Below, piece by piece: positions 7,521-14,867 of a DNA stretch of 25,821 nucleotides; the stretch's first letter is position 1; every line of letters begins with the position of its first letter. Where the stretch lies: positions 1 through 25,821 of the forward strand of contig JBFYQP010000005.1 of the NCBI GenBank assembly GCA_041302745.1. Direction: 5' to 3'. This DNA is from JAPLGD01 sp041302745. Lineage in GTDB: Bacteria > Bipolaricaulota > Bipolaricaulia > UBA7950 > UBA9294. Below the pieces are notes generated by a model. That model was not told where the DNA came from. It made no database searches and saw only the letters and a list, made by a program, of their open reading frames with translations. A program made the position numbers and the translations under genes.

Positions 7521-8099
7521 ATGAGGAATGCGCTTTTGCTTGCGGGGATCTGGGTCGCGATCATTCTGATTGCGTATGCGGTGGCGTACATGCCCGATCG
7601 AGGGCCGAGTGGGTTCGTTGCCGTCGATCGGGCGTTCGAGAGCGCGACCCTGGGATTCCCCGTGCCGGCCGGATGGAGCGCCCTCGAGACCGACTACGGG
7701 GCCGTGATCGCGTCTCCGGTCTCCGCGGTCGAGGGGTGGGCGGTCGCAGCGAAAGGAGAGACGCCGGAGGCCGCGCTGGCCGACGCGTGGACGAAGATCG
7801 ACCCCTGCCCGTCGTGCGGGCGCCCGGTCGCGGAGTTCTTCGCGGCGGAGACGTCATGGACAGGCCGGGTCCGAGCGACGTTCACCTACGCGCCGGGAAG
7901 CGACGGAGGCCGAGTGCACGGCGTCGTCCTAGGCTCCGCTCCCCAGTGGGGTGTGCTTCTGATCAAGACGAGCACGGACTCGATTCCGCAGCGCGTGTCC
8001 GCCGACCTCGGGCGCATCGAGGAGGGCTTCTCCGTCGAAACCCCGGCGACCGCTCCCGCCGACGCGCAACCGGAGGCGGCCGCCGAGGCGACCCTCTAG
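7521..8099 (+). CDS. Membrane-anchored or secreted hypothetical protein
   Basis: 192 aa, family not recognised. Residues 4-23 form one hydrophobic helix (LLLAGIWVAIILIAYAVAY), followed by an extracytoplasmic-type domain, so it is a signal anchor or uncleaved signal peptide. The domain begins with a GFPVPAGWSALETDYGAVIASP stretch resembling small extracytoplasmic beta domains, and contains a single CPSC pair (about residues 94-97) that could be redox-active or bind metal. The C-terminus is an Ala/Pro/Glu-rich tail. GGAGGAGG precedes the ATG, and the frame is open far upstream only as a shadow. Monocistronic with its own promoter; converges on tldE 7 bp downstream. No function is proposed. Confidence 0.8.
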   Translation: MRNALLLAGIWVAIILIAYAVAYMPDRGPSGFVAVDRAFESATLGFPVPAGWSALETDYGAVIASPVSAVEGWAVAAKGETPEAALADAWTKIDPCPSCGRPVAEFFAAETSWTGRVRATFTYAPGSDGGRVHGVVLGSAPQWGVLLIKTSTDSIPQRVSADLGRIEEGFSVETPATAPADAQPEAAAEATL

Positions 8100-8106
8100 G
8101 ACCGAC

Positions 8107-9444
8107 CTAGGCGGCCGTCACGGAGATCCCCTCGACTCGAACGTAGGGCAGGGTCAAGCTGACGATTGTCTCCTCTTCCTGCGAGACTCCCGAGAGGGTT
8201 TCGAGGCACTCGAAGACGTTCCCGGCGATGAGCGTGCCGCTGACGGGGCGTTCCAGGCGTCCGTCCGCGATCAGCTGCGCTCCCTTGGCCACGCCGGAGA
8301 AATCCCCCGACACCGGATCGACGTTGCCCGAGAACCGGGTGACGAGGAGGCCCTGCCGGATCTCCGCGATGAGGTCGTCCTTGGACGCCGATCCGGGAAG
8401 AATCGCGAGGTTCGTCGGTCCGATCGCCGGCACGGTCTGGGCGGAGCCGACCGCGTGGGCCGTGTTGGGCTGGGACAGCGCGGCGGCCGAATAGGCGTTG
8501 TGAAGGAGCGAGACGACGACGCCTCGCTCGAGGATCGTCACGGGGGCGTGTGGGGTTCCTTCCCGATCGAATGCGGACGCGGCGACGCCTCCTGCGCGTC
8601 GTCCGTCATCGACGAGCGTGAGGGACGGCGCGGCCACCTTCCGGCCGAGGGCGTCGCCCCACCGGCTCTGGCGGCGCACCGCGTTCCGGGCGTTGACCTG
8701 GTACAGAATGAGCCCGACGAGGAGCGCCTCGACCGCTTGTGGGGAGAGCACGATCGGCCCGCGGAACGACGAGCCGCACGGCTCGGCGCCGAGCGAATCG
8801 AGGGCGTTCTGGCTCGCCCGACGCACGATCGGTTCCACATCGATCTCGCCGACGCTGCGCGTCGCGCCGAACTGGTAATCCATGTTCGAGACCCGGTCCC
8901 CGTCCTTGGCGGTGGCGAGTGCGGAGTAGAGGAAGAGAGTCGTGCGCTCGCTCGCGGCGAGGGCGCGCGTGTTGGCCACGGCCCTCTCGCTCCGCTTGGA
9001 CGCGAATTCGGCGTCCCCAAGGACAACCCGGCGGTCGACCGACTCGGCGATTCGCAGCATCTCGATTGCCTTCTCGACGACCCGGTCGGTGGTGTACTGC
9101 TCCACCGCGGGGTCGTACAGGCCGTCGACCGGCGCGATCGTCTGCGTGTTCGGAAGGACGTTCCCGGGGTCGGCCGGGGACGCTTGGGCGAGCACGACCG
9201 CCTCGCGACAGGCTCGCTCTAGGTCCGCGACGTCGTTCGTGCTCGCGAACCCGAGCCGGCTTCCGACGAACGCTCGGATCCCGAAGGCGGTTTCCTGTTG
9301 GGTCTTCGCCATCAAGAGGTCGTGCTTCTCGATCGTGGCCGACGTCGTTTCGGCCGACTGCCCGTAGACCTCGGCGTCGGTGGCTCCGAAGCGAAGGGCC
9401 GCTCGGACCCCGCTCCGACACAAATCCAGGATGGACTGGCTCAT
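8107..9444 (-). CDS. tldE: TldE/PmbA-type metalloprotease subunit
   Basis: 445 aa. TldE (PmbA) forms a heterodimer with TldD that degrades unfolded peptides and, in other bacteria, matures modified peptides such as microcin B17. The protein shows the family layout: an N-terminal domain with the DAEVYGQ and AFGIRAFVGSRLGFAST segments, and a C-terminal barrel ending in GNVFECLETLSGVSQEEE. As expected for TldE it lacks the HExxxH zinc motif. The ATG at 9444 overlaps the tldD stop (ATGA), with GGAGG 8 nt before it. A longer open frame upstream is tldD in another phase. Confidence 0.93.
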   Translation of the reverse strand: MSQSILDLCRSGVRAALRFGATDAEVYGQSAETTSATIEKHDLLMAKTQQETAFGIRAFVGSRLGFASTNDVADLERACREAVVLAQASPADPGNVLPNTQTIAPVDGLYDPAVEQYTTDRVVEKAIEMLRIAESVDRRVVLGDAEFASKRSERAVANTRALAASERTTLFLYSALATAKDGDRVSNMDYQFGATRSVGEIDVEPIVRRASQNALDSLGAEPCGSSFRGPIVLSPQAVEALLVGLILYQVNARNAVRRQSRWGDALGRKVAAPSLTLVDDGRRAGGVAASAFDREGTPHAPVTILERGVVVSLLHNAYSAAALSQPNTAHAVGSAQTVPAIGPTNLAILPGSASKDDLIAEIRQGLLVTRFSGNVDPVSGDFSGVAKGAQLIADGRLERPVSGTLIAGNVFECLETLSGVSQEEETIVSLTLPYVRVEGISVTAA

Positions 9445-10835
9445 TCTTGTCGACCTCCGATCGTCAGGGTGCACCGGATGTGGGGGCCGCCCGAGTCGAC
9501 CTTGGCGGCCTGTCCCTTTCCGCAGGCCCCCGCCCCCTTCTCCCACGCGAAATCGTTTCCCACAGCGTCGACGGACTCAAGAACGCGGAACGCGTTCCCC
9601 GAGATCGTCGCTCCGCGCACGAGTTGGCCTACGTGGCCGTCCACGATGCGGCGGGCCTCGCGCACACCGAACATGAACTCGGCGTTCGAGTCCGCCTGTC
9701 CGCTCATGGCGAACCCTTTCAGGTAGTAGCCGCGGCGGATCCCCGCGAACAGCGCGCCCACCTCTTGCTCGCCCGGCTCGATGTACGTGTTGCGCATGCG
9801 GATGATCGGGTTGTCGCTGTAGACGAAGGCCCGGGCGTTGCCGGTCGGGGCGACTCCGTAGTGCGCTGCGGTCTCTCGGTTGTGGAGATAGGAGCGGAGC
9901 ACGCCGCGCTCGATGAGGACGGTGCGTCCGGTGACGACCCCCTCGTCGTCGACGGGCAGGGTGCCGACCGCGTGGAGGTCGTACGGGGAAAGGCCGCTAT
10001 CGCACATCGTGACGAGCTCCGAGGCAACACGCTGCCCGATCTTGTCCGCCGTGACGGCGCCGCCCAGGACGATGTCCGCTTCGACCGTGTGGCCGATCGC
10101 TTCGTGGCAGAGAAGACCGACGAGTTCAGGGTCGAGCACGACGGGGACCGTACCGCCCTCGGGTTGAGGCGCCGAGAGCGGGTCCACGGCGAGCCGAACG
10201 GCGTGGTCGACGAGCTCGTCCGTCGTGCGAGCGGCGAACAGGTCGGACCAGCCGCCGGTGACGCCGACGGTGTCATATCCCAGCGACTGGTCCCCCGAAT
10301 CGCGCGCGACGGCGAGGACCCGGAAGCTCGGCTTCGAGTCGAAGATGTGGGCCGACGCCCCGTCGCTCGTAACGAGGATCTTCTCGTCCTGGATCTCGTC
10401 GTAGGTCGCGGCGGCGGAGACGATCTTGGCCGACGCGGCTCGCACGTGCGCCTCGGTCTCGAGCGCGAGGGCGAGCTTTTCCTCGAGGGGGTGCGCGTCG
10501 AGCGGGTCGCGGGTGTCGACCGGGAACACGCCGCGTGCCAGGGAGGCGTTTGCCAAGCGGTCGACCCGATCCCGCTTCGCGGCGGCCGACGTCCGCGCCG
10601 CGCTGCGGGCGGCGGCGACGGCGGCGCGGATCCCCCGTTCGGTGAGGTCGGTCGTGCTGGCGAACCCGAAGACTCCGAGCGCCAGGACGCGTGCCCCAAC
10701 GCCCTTGAGACGCACGCTCGTCGAGGATTCGAGAAGCCCATTTCGGACCGTGAGGGTCCGCGTCTGACGCGCCTGGAAGCGGAGCTCCGTCCAGTCTTCC
10801 GCTTCGGCGGCGATTCGTTCAAGCAGCTGCTGCAT
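9441..10835 (-). CDS. tldD: Metalloprotease TldD
   Basis: 464 aa, catalytic zinc subunit of TldD/E. HEAIGH (244-249) is the HExxxH metal-binding motif. RMRNTYIEPGEQEVG and a C-terminal GKGQAAKVDSGGPHIR segment are further TldD marks. The ATG at 10835 follows a perfect AGGAGGAG site. First gene of a two-gene unit with tldE. A promoter (10908-10880) and a small leader hairpin (10853-10868) lie upstream. No precursor peptide gene or RiPP enzyme is seen nearby, so a general peptide-cleanup role is more likely than maturation of a local product. Confidence 0.95.
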   Translation of the reverse strand: MQQLLERIAAEAEDWTELRFQARQTRTLTVRNGLLESSTSVRLKGVGARVLALGVFGFASTTDLTERGIRAAVAAARSAARTSAAAKRDRVDRLANASLARGVFPVDTRDPLDAHPLEEKLALALETEAHVRAASAKIVSAAATYDEIQDEKILVTSDGASAHIFDSKPSFRVLAVARDSGDQSLGYDTVGVTGGWSDLFAARTTDELVDHAVRLAVDPLSAPQPEGGTVPVVLDPELVGLLCHEAIGHTVEADIVLGGAVTADKIGQRVASELVTMCDSGLSPYDLHAVGTLPVDDEGVVTGRTVLIERGVLRSYLHNRETAAHYGVAPTGNARAFVYSDNPIIRMRNTYIEPGEQEVGALFAGIRRGYYLKGFAMSGQADSNAEFMFGVREARRIVDGHVGQLVRGATISGNAFRVLESVDAVGNDFAWEKGAGACGKGQAAKVDSGGPHIRCTLTIGGRQE

Positions 10836-10852
10836 CGCCTCTCCTCCTAACG

Positions 10853-10868
10853 CGCCGGTTCGCCGGCG
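10853..10868 (-). other. Hairpin in the tldD leader
   Basis: CGCCGG and CCGGCG flank a 4-nt loop (CGAA on the transcribed strand). It sits between the predicted tldD start site and its ribosome site, ending about 7 nt before AGGAGG. It could stabilise the mRNA or tune translation; no function is shown. Confidence 0.4.
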
Positions 10869-10879
10869 ACCTGTGCCGG

Positions 10880-10908
10880 AGGCTAGCCCCTCGGATGCCC
10901 TGGATCAA
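10880..10908 (-). promoter_or_regulatory. Putative tldDE promoter
   Basis: Minus strand: TTGATC (10908-10903), 17 bp, TAGCCT (10885-10880). Predicted leader of about 40 nt with the hairpin at 10853-10868. Confidence 0.45.
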
Positions 10909-10953
10909 GGCGACGCGCGGGCCGGCAAGCGGCGAGCCGACCCGAGTGCGTCC

Positions 10954-10983
10954 TTGACAGAGCTTTCGTGCGGCACGTATAGT
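10954..10983 (+). promoter_or_regulatory. Strong promoter of the tRNA - RNase H - dtd - rpmF unit
   Basis: TTGACA (10954-10959, perfect), 18 bp, TATAGT (10978-10983). The start site would be near 10990, about 7 nt before the tRNA. This is the best sigma70 match in the window. Confidence 0.8.
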
Positions 10984-10996
10984 GCGGGCGAAGGCG

Positions 10997-11069
10997 GGGT
11001 CCATAGCTCAGGGGTTAGAGCAGCCGGCTCATAACCGGTAGGTCCCAGGTTCGAGACCTGGTGGACCCA
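10997..11069 (+). tRNA. tRNA with CAU anticodon (elongator Met or Ile2)
   Basis: 73 nt, complete cloverleaf. Acceptor stem GGGTCCA/TGGACCC (7 bp), D stem GCTC/GAGC, anticodon stem GCCGG/CCGGT with loop CTCATAA, T stem CCAGG/CCTGG with loop TTCGAGA, discriminator A. CCA is not encoded. Position 1 is paired (G-C) and the anticodon stem lacks the three G-C pairs of initiators, so it is not tRNA-fMet. CAU could be elongator Met or the TilS-modified Ile2 that reads AUA; the sequence alone does not settle this. The next coding region begins 4 nt downstream. Confidence 0.95.
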
Positions 11070-11073
11070 GAAG

Positions 11074-11598
11074 ATGGACAAGCTGTTTGTGTACGTGGAC
11101 GGGGGCGCCCGCGGAGAGCCGGGCGAGGCGGGGATCGGGATTGCCATGACCGACGCCGACGGCGGCGTTGTCGAGGAGATCTCGCGCCTGATCGGACGCT
11201 CTACGACGGAGGTTGCCGAGTACCGCGCTCTGATCGAGGCGTGCCGCAGCGCGATCCCCTACAAGCCGGAGACGGTGATCTTCTTCACGGACAACCAGCG
11301 ATTGGCGAACCACGTGAACGGCGTCTTCGAGACCCGCGAGCCGCACATCAAACACCTCGTCGAGATTGCGATGGGGCTCTTGAACCAGTTTCCCCAGTGG
11401 CGCGTCAATTACGTCGACGCCAAGGTGAACCTGCGAGCTCCCCGGTTGGTGGAGCAGGCGTTCCATCGGACCATCAAGGCGCAGATGACGCGTGAGCGGC
11501 TCGAACTCCTGCTTCTGGCTCGAACCGCGGCCTTGAGCGAACCCGCGCTCGAGAAGCTCGTCAACTACGCAGAACGCCTCGAGGAAGAGGGGTCGTAG
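11074..11598 (+). CDS. RNase HI-family protein with altered active site
   Basis: 174 aa, RNase H fold. Three of the four DEDD residues are clear: Asp9 (VYVDGGARGEPGEAG), Glu49 (TTEVAEYRAL) and Asp73 (FFTDNQRLA). The last Asp, normally in an N-x-x-A-D-x-L-A segment, is replaced: here N119-L-R-A-P123-R-L-V, so Pro stands where Asp should be. A helical tail of about 45 residues (131-174) follows. It resembles the RnhA-like proteins often annotated as ribonuclease HI family or reverse-transcriptase-like. Cleavage activity is doubtful. The ATG is 4 nt after the tRNA, so its ribosome site, if any, would be GGTGGA inside the tRNA acceptor arm. It is followed 3 nt later by dtd. Confidence 0.85.
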   Translation: MDKLFVYVDGGARGEPGEAGIGIAMTDADGGVVEEISRLIGRSTTEVAEYRALIEACRSAIPYKPETVIFFTDNQRLANHVNGVFETREPHIKHLVEIAMGLLNQFPQWRVNYVDAKVNLRAPRLVEQAFHRTIKAQMTRERLELLLLARTAALSEPALEKLVNYAERLEEEGS

Positions 11599-11601
11599 CC
11601 T

Positions 11602-12096
11602 GTGAGGATCGTCCTGCAGAGGGTTGCGCGTGCGTCGGTCTGCGTGGACGGCGAAGAGGTCGGCGCGACGGCTCGAGGGCTCGTCCTCCTGGTGGGGATC
11701 GCGCCGGCCGATGGGCGACTCGATCTCACGTCGGTCGCGCGAAAGATCGTTGACCTCCGGGTGTTCGAGGACGAGAACGGGAAGATGAACCGCTCGATCC
11801 GGGACGCGGGAGGCGAGATCCTCGCGGTGTCCCAGTTCACGCTCTACGGCGACGTTCGGCACGGTCGCCGTCCGAGCTTCACCGAGGCGGCGCGGCCTGA
11901 GACGGCCGAGCCCGTCTTCGACGCGCTCGTGGCGAGCCTGCGGGCGGAAGGGGTGCGCGTCGAAACCGGGAGATTCGGGGCGAAGATGGCCGTCGAGCTG
12001 GTCAACGATGGGCCCGTGACGCTCGTGTTGGAGGTCGTGCCGCCTGAGGAAGCGGGGAAGGCTCGGGAGCTTGCGCCGTCGGAGGACGGCGAGTAA
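11602..12096 (+). CDS. dtd: D-aminoacyl-tRNA deacylase
   Basis: 164 aa. Dtd removes D-amino acids (and Gly from tRNA-Ala) mischarged on tRNAs. Both family motifs are intact: SQFTLYGD (77-84) and the Gly-cisPro loop NDGPVT (135-140). The N-terminus MRIVLQRVARASVCVDG is typical. Start is GTG at 11602, 3 bp after the preceding stop, with GAGGGG upstream. The C-terminal tail of about 18 residues is slightly longer than usual. Cotranscription with a tRNA and rpmF makes this a translation-quality unit. Confidence 0.96.
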   Translation: MRIVLQRVARASVCVDGEEVGATARGLVLLVGIAPADGRLDLTSVARKIVDLRVFEDENGKMNRSIRDAGGEILAVSQFTLYGDVRHGRRPSFTEAARPETAEPVFDALVASLRAEGVRVETGRFGAKMAVELVNDGPVTLVLEVVPPEEAGKARELAPSEDGE

Positions 12097-12154
12097 ACTC
12101 CTGTCCCGTGAGCCGCAGGTCGGCGGCGCTTTGCTTGGTGCTTGAGGAGGCAGA

Positions 12155-12349
12155 ATGGCCGTACCGAAATACCGAACGTCGAGATCCAAGGGCCGCATGC
12201 GGCGGAACCACTGGAGGAAGATGGATCCAGTGCCTTCCACCGAGTGTCCGCATTGCCACGAGACGAAGCTGCCCCATCGGGCTTGTCCCCATTGCGGCTT
12301 CTACAACGGAATGGAGATCGTGGCCAGGAAGGAAGAGGCGAAGGAGTAG
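12155..12349 (+). CDS. rpmF: 50S ribosomal protein L32
   Basis: 64 aa. MAVPKYRTSRSKGRMRRNHW is the classic L32 N-terminus. The zinc-binding form is shown by CPHC (31-34) and CPHC (44-47). GAGGAGG lies 5 nt before the ATG. It closes the tRNA-led operon and is followed by a strong terminator. The common partner plsX/fabH is absent here. Confidence 0.97.
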   Translation: MAVPKYRTSRSKGRMRRNHWRKMDPVPSTECPHCHETKLPHRACPHCGFYNGMEIVARKEEAKE

Positions 12350-12376
12350 CGCCGTTCTCTTCGGCCTGAGCGTCGT

Positions 12377-12405
12377 GTCCGGCCCGCGGGCCGGACGTTT
12401 CTTTT
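12377..12405 (+). terminator. Intrinsic terminator after rpmF
   Basis: A perfect 20-bp palindrome (12377-12396), able to fold as an 8-bp stem GTCCGGCC/GGCCGGAC with loop CGCG, is followed by GTTTCTTTT. It lies 27 nt after the rpmF stop and separates it from the ftsZ promoter. Confidence 0.85.
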
Positions 12406-12504
12406 CGGCATCGCCATCGCTCGCTGCGCCTTCCCGCGGCACGTTGGAGGGATCGGCGCTCCGCGGCACGGCGGCTCTCCGGGTTCCCCTCCGGTTCTGG
12501 TTCG

Positions 12505-12533
12505 TTGACTTGGAGGCGTTTCGCGTACAGAAT
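12505..12533 (+). promoter_or_regulatory. Promoter of the ftsZ-like gene
   Basis: TTGACT (12505-12510), 17 bp, CAGAAT (12528-12533). A start site near 12540 would exclude the upstream in-frame TTG (12505) and ATG (12532) and favour ATG 12553, preceded by TGAGG. Confidence 0.6.
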
Positions 12534-12552
12534 GGCCCTGAGGCACGTGGGT

Positions 12553-13902
12553 ATGGCCGACGCGAAACAGGACGGCGCAAGGGAGAGTTCTCTGCGGGGA
12601 TCGTGGAAGGCGATCCGGGATGCGATCGACGATCGCATCCTGCGGGCTTGCCTTCCGCTCGATGCGAAGGCCGTCACGGAGAGCGAGGGACGTCTCTACG
12701 TCCTGGTCGACAGCGAGTTCAAGAAGGAGTACTGCCTCCGCAAGCTGGACAAGCTGCAGGAGGCGGCCGAGCGGATCCTCGGAGTGACCGAGGTCGTCAT
12801 CGGCGAGCCGCCGCTCCTCGAGCAGGCTCGAGTGAGTGAGCCTCAGGCCCGCGGAGCCAACGCGCGCATCATCGTCGTCGGAGTGGGCGACGGTGGCGTG
12901 AACGCCGTGGCCCGGATGCGCGAGGAACGCCTCACGGGTGTGCGGTTCATCGCCATCGACACCGATCGACAGGTTCTCCAAGCCGCGCCGGTGAAGGAAC
13001 AGCTCCAGCTCGGGGCCGACATCACGGGAGGCCGGGGAACCGGGGGAGACCCCGACAAGGCGCGGCGCGCGGCGGTGGAGTCGCGATGGGAGGTGGCCAA
13101 CCTCCTTCGTGGAGCCGACCTGGTCTTCATCACGGCAGGGCTCGGCGGGGGCACCGGATCGGGCGCGGCTCCGATGGTCGCGCAGGTTGCGCGCGAACAG
13201 GGTGCGCTCACGGTCGGCGTCGTGACCAAGCCGTTCACGTTCGAGGGGGCGACTCGGCGAGCGAACGCCGAATCGGGGCTTGCGGAGCTGCGCGCGTCGG
13301 CCGACGTCGTCATCGTCGTATCGAACGACCGCCTTCTGGAGACGAGCGCGCGCGGGATGCCGATGACGAAAGCGTTCGAACTGGCCGACGGGATCCTGCA
13401 CCAGGGGGTGCGCGGCATCTCGGACCTGATCACGGTGCGAGGTCTGATCAACCTTGACTTCGCCGACATCCGCAGCCTCCTGGCCAACGCCGGAGACGCG
13501 ATGATGGGGATGGGGGAGGCCTCGGGAGTGGGGCGAGCTCTTGCCGCGGCGAAGGCGGCAAGCACGAACCCACTCCTCGAAGGAGACTCGATCCGCGGGG
13601 CTCGGAAGATGATCGTGAACGTGACGGGCGGTCCCGATCTGACCCTTGGCGAGGTGACCTTGGCCGCGGACCACGTCCGACGAGCCACGGCGACGGAGTG
13701 TGACGTCGTGTTCGGCGCCGTGATTCGGGACGACTTCGATCGCTTGATCCGGATCACGGTGATTGCCGCGGCCTTCCGCAAGGAAGAATCGATTGAGCGG
13801 GAACAGAAACGGCACGTCAAGCGCGAGCGGGTCTCGGGCAAGGCCGATCTGGATGTCCCGACGTTTCTGCGGCGGGAACAAGAGAAGAAGGATGAGGAGT
13901 AG
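12553..13902 (+). CDS. ftsZ: FtsZ with N-terminal DnaA-domain-I-like extension
   Basis: 449 aa. Residues about 102-430 are FtsZ, the tubulin-like GTPase of the division ring: GVGDGG (110-115), G-box GGGTGSG (198-204), VVTKPFTFEG, and T7 loop NLDFADI (300-306) with both Asp present. The C-terminal peptide DLDVPTFLRR (432-441) is the conserved tail that binds FtsA/ZipA-type partners. Residues about 17-84 precede the usual FtsZ start and resemble DnaA domain I: W18 in a first helix, a PLxAxxV / RLYVLVDSEF strand pair, then KKEYCLRKLDKLQEAAERILG and a VTEVVI strand. DnaA-I binds DnaB, DiaA-type factors and itself. A Glu/Pro linker (85-101) joins the two. Start chosen from the promoter position. 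Confidence 0.9.
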   Translation: MADAKQDGARESSLRGSWKAIRDAIDDRILRACLPLDAKAVTESEGRLYVLVDSEFKKEYCLRKLDKLQEAAERILGVTEVVIGEPPLLEQARVSEPQARGANARIIVVGVGDGGVNAVARMREERLTGVRFIAIDTDRQVLQAAPVKEQLQLGADITGGRGTGGDPDKARRAAVESRWEVANLLRGADLVFITAGLGGGTGSGAAPMVAQVAREQGALTVGVVTKPFTFEGATRRANAESGLAELRASADVVIVVSNDRLLETSARGMPMTKAFELADGILHQGVRGISDLITVRGLINLDFADIRSLLANAGDAMMGMGEASGVGRALAAAKAASTNPLLEGDSIRGARKMIVNVTGGPDLTLGEVTLAADHVRRATATECDVVFGAVIRDDFDRLIRITVIAAAFRKEESIEREQKRHVKRERVSGKADLDVPTFLRREQEKKDEE

Positions 13903-13962
13903 TCGCCAAGACGCGCATCCCCGGGCTTCCGGGCCGAGACCGACGAAGGAGGGGGCGAGACG

Positions 13963-14631
13963 ATGGATGCTGTGCGGGTGCTGGTGTGCCACTCGCGGCC
14001 CGGTCCGACCCTCGTCTCCGAGCTCGAGAAAGAGGGGTACGACGTCGAACGGGCCGAGTGCGGCGAGGGCGTGTTCGAGCGCTTGGATGCGTGGAAGCCG
14101 GACCTCGTCCTCCTCGAGCTGTCCATCCCCGGCCAGCGGCACGGGGGGTGGAGGTTGCTCGGCTCGCTGCGCGAAAGGCCGCATCCGCCGGCGATCCTTG
14201 TCCTGACGTCGCTCGGTCGGCTCGACGATCGCGTGCGCGCCCTGAACGCCGGGGCCGACGACGTCATCCTCGAGCCGTGCGATGCGGTCGAGGTGAGGGC
14301 GCGCGTCCGGGCGGTTCTGCGGCGGACCCACCCCAGCCTGTCCGAACTGCCGCTGCGGATCGATGACCAGCGGAAGCAGGTTTGGATTGGAGAGCGTTGC
14401 GTGACGCTGTCGCCGAAGGAGTACAGCCTCGTTTCTCTGCTGGCGTCGTCCCCGGGCCAGGTCTTCTCGAGCGACGACATCGTCGAGGCGCTGTGGTCGA
14501 GGCCGTCGTACGCCACGGGGCAGGACGCCCAGAAGTACGTCTATCTCCTGCGTCGCAAGATCGAGCGAGACCCGACGCGCCCCGAGATCATCCTGACCGT
14601 TCGAGGATTCGGATATCGCCTCGCGCTCTAG
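13963..14631 (+). CDS. OmpR-family regulator with degenerate receiver
   Basis: 222 aa. C-terminal winged helix (about 128-221) has normal OmpR/PhoB features: LSPKEYSLVSLLASSPGQVFS, a YVYLLRRKIE recognition helix and the GFGYRL wing. The N-terminal CheY-like domain keeps the fold (PDLVLLELSIPG, LTSLGRLDDRV, GADDVILEP) but lacks its chemistry: the acidic pair is Cys9-His10, the phospho-acceptor Asp is Glu52, and the conserved Lys is Glu104. It probably works without phosphorylation. AAGGAGGGGG precedes the ATG. It lies 60 bp after ftsZ, with a short CCCGG/CCGGG hairpin (13920-13933) between, and no histidine kinase nearby. Target genes unknown. Confidence 0.93.
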   Translation: MDAVRVLVCHSRPGPTLVSELEKEGYDVERAECGEGVFERLDAWKPDLVLLELSIPGQRHGGWRLLGSLRERPHPPAILVLTSLGRLDDRVRALNAGADDVILEPCDAVEVRARVRAVLRRTHPSLSELPLRIDDQRKQVWIGERCVTLSPKEYSLVSLLASSPGQVFSSDDIVEALWSRPSYATGQDAQKYVYLLRRKIERDPTRPEIILTVRGFGYRLAL

Positions 14632-14867
14632 CGCCCCCCGTCCGTTGCGACAACCCTTCGGTCCCATGCGGAGGCGTGCTCGAGCCCGCCTTCTCCGCGT
14701 CGAATTCCTCTCACCGTGGAAGGCGCGCCCGCCCGGAGAGACTCTCGGACCTGCAAGCCGATGTTCCGGGAGCCCGGGCGTCCGGTGGAGCCGCTCCCTC
14801 AGCGTTCCTCCGCGATCTCGGCGCCCTGTGCGGTTTCCAGCCGTTCGCCGGGCGCGAGCCGGAAGGC
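14632..14867. other. Convergent intergenic spacer, no gene seen
   Basis: Between the stops of the regulator (plus) and the GNAT-like gene (minus). All frames were considered; no start with a ribosome site, no family motif and no clear terminator with a T-run was found. One plus frame reads protein-like but has no supported start and runs antisense into the next gene. Confidence 0.5.

Noticed and set aside
10997..11069. Initiator tRNA-fMet
   Set aside because: The first base pair is G-C rather than mismatched, and the anticodon stem lacks the three consecutive G-C pairs of initiators.
12434..12470. Direct repeat of CCGCGGCACG upstream of the ftsZ promoter
   Set aside because: Only two 10-bp copies 27 bp apart in GC-rich DNA; too little to call an operator.
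14645..14867. Possible gene remnant in the convergent spacer
   Set aside because: One frame looks protein-like, but it has no ribosome site, no recognisable family and runs antisense into the GNAT-like gene.
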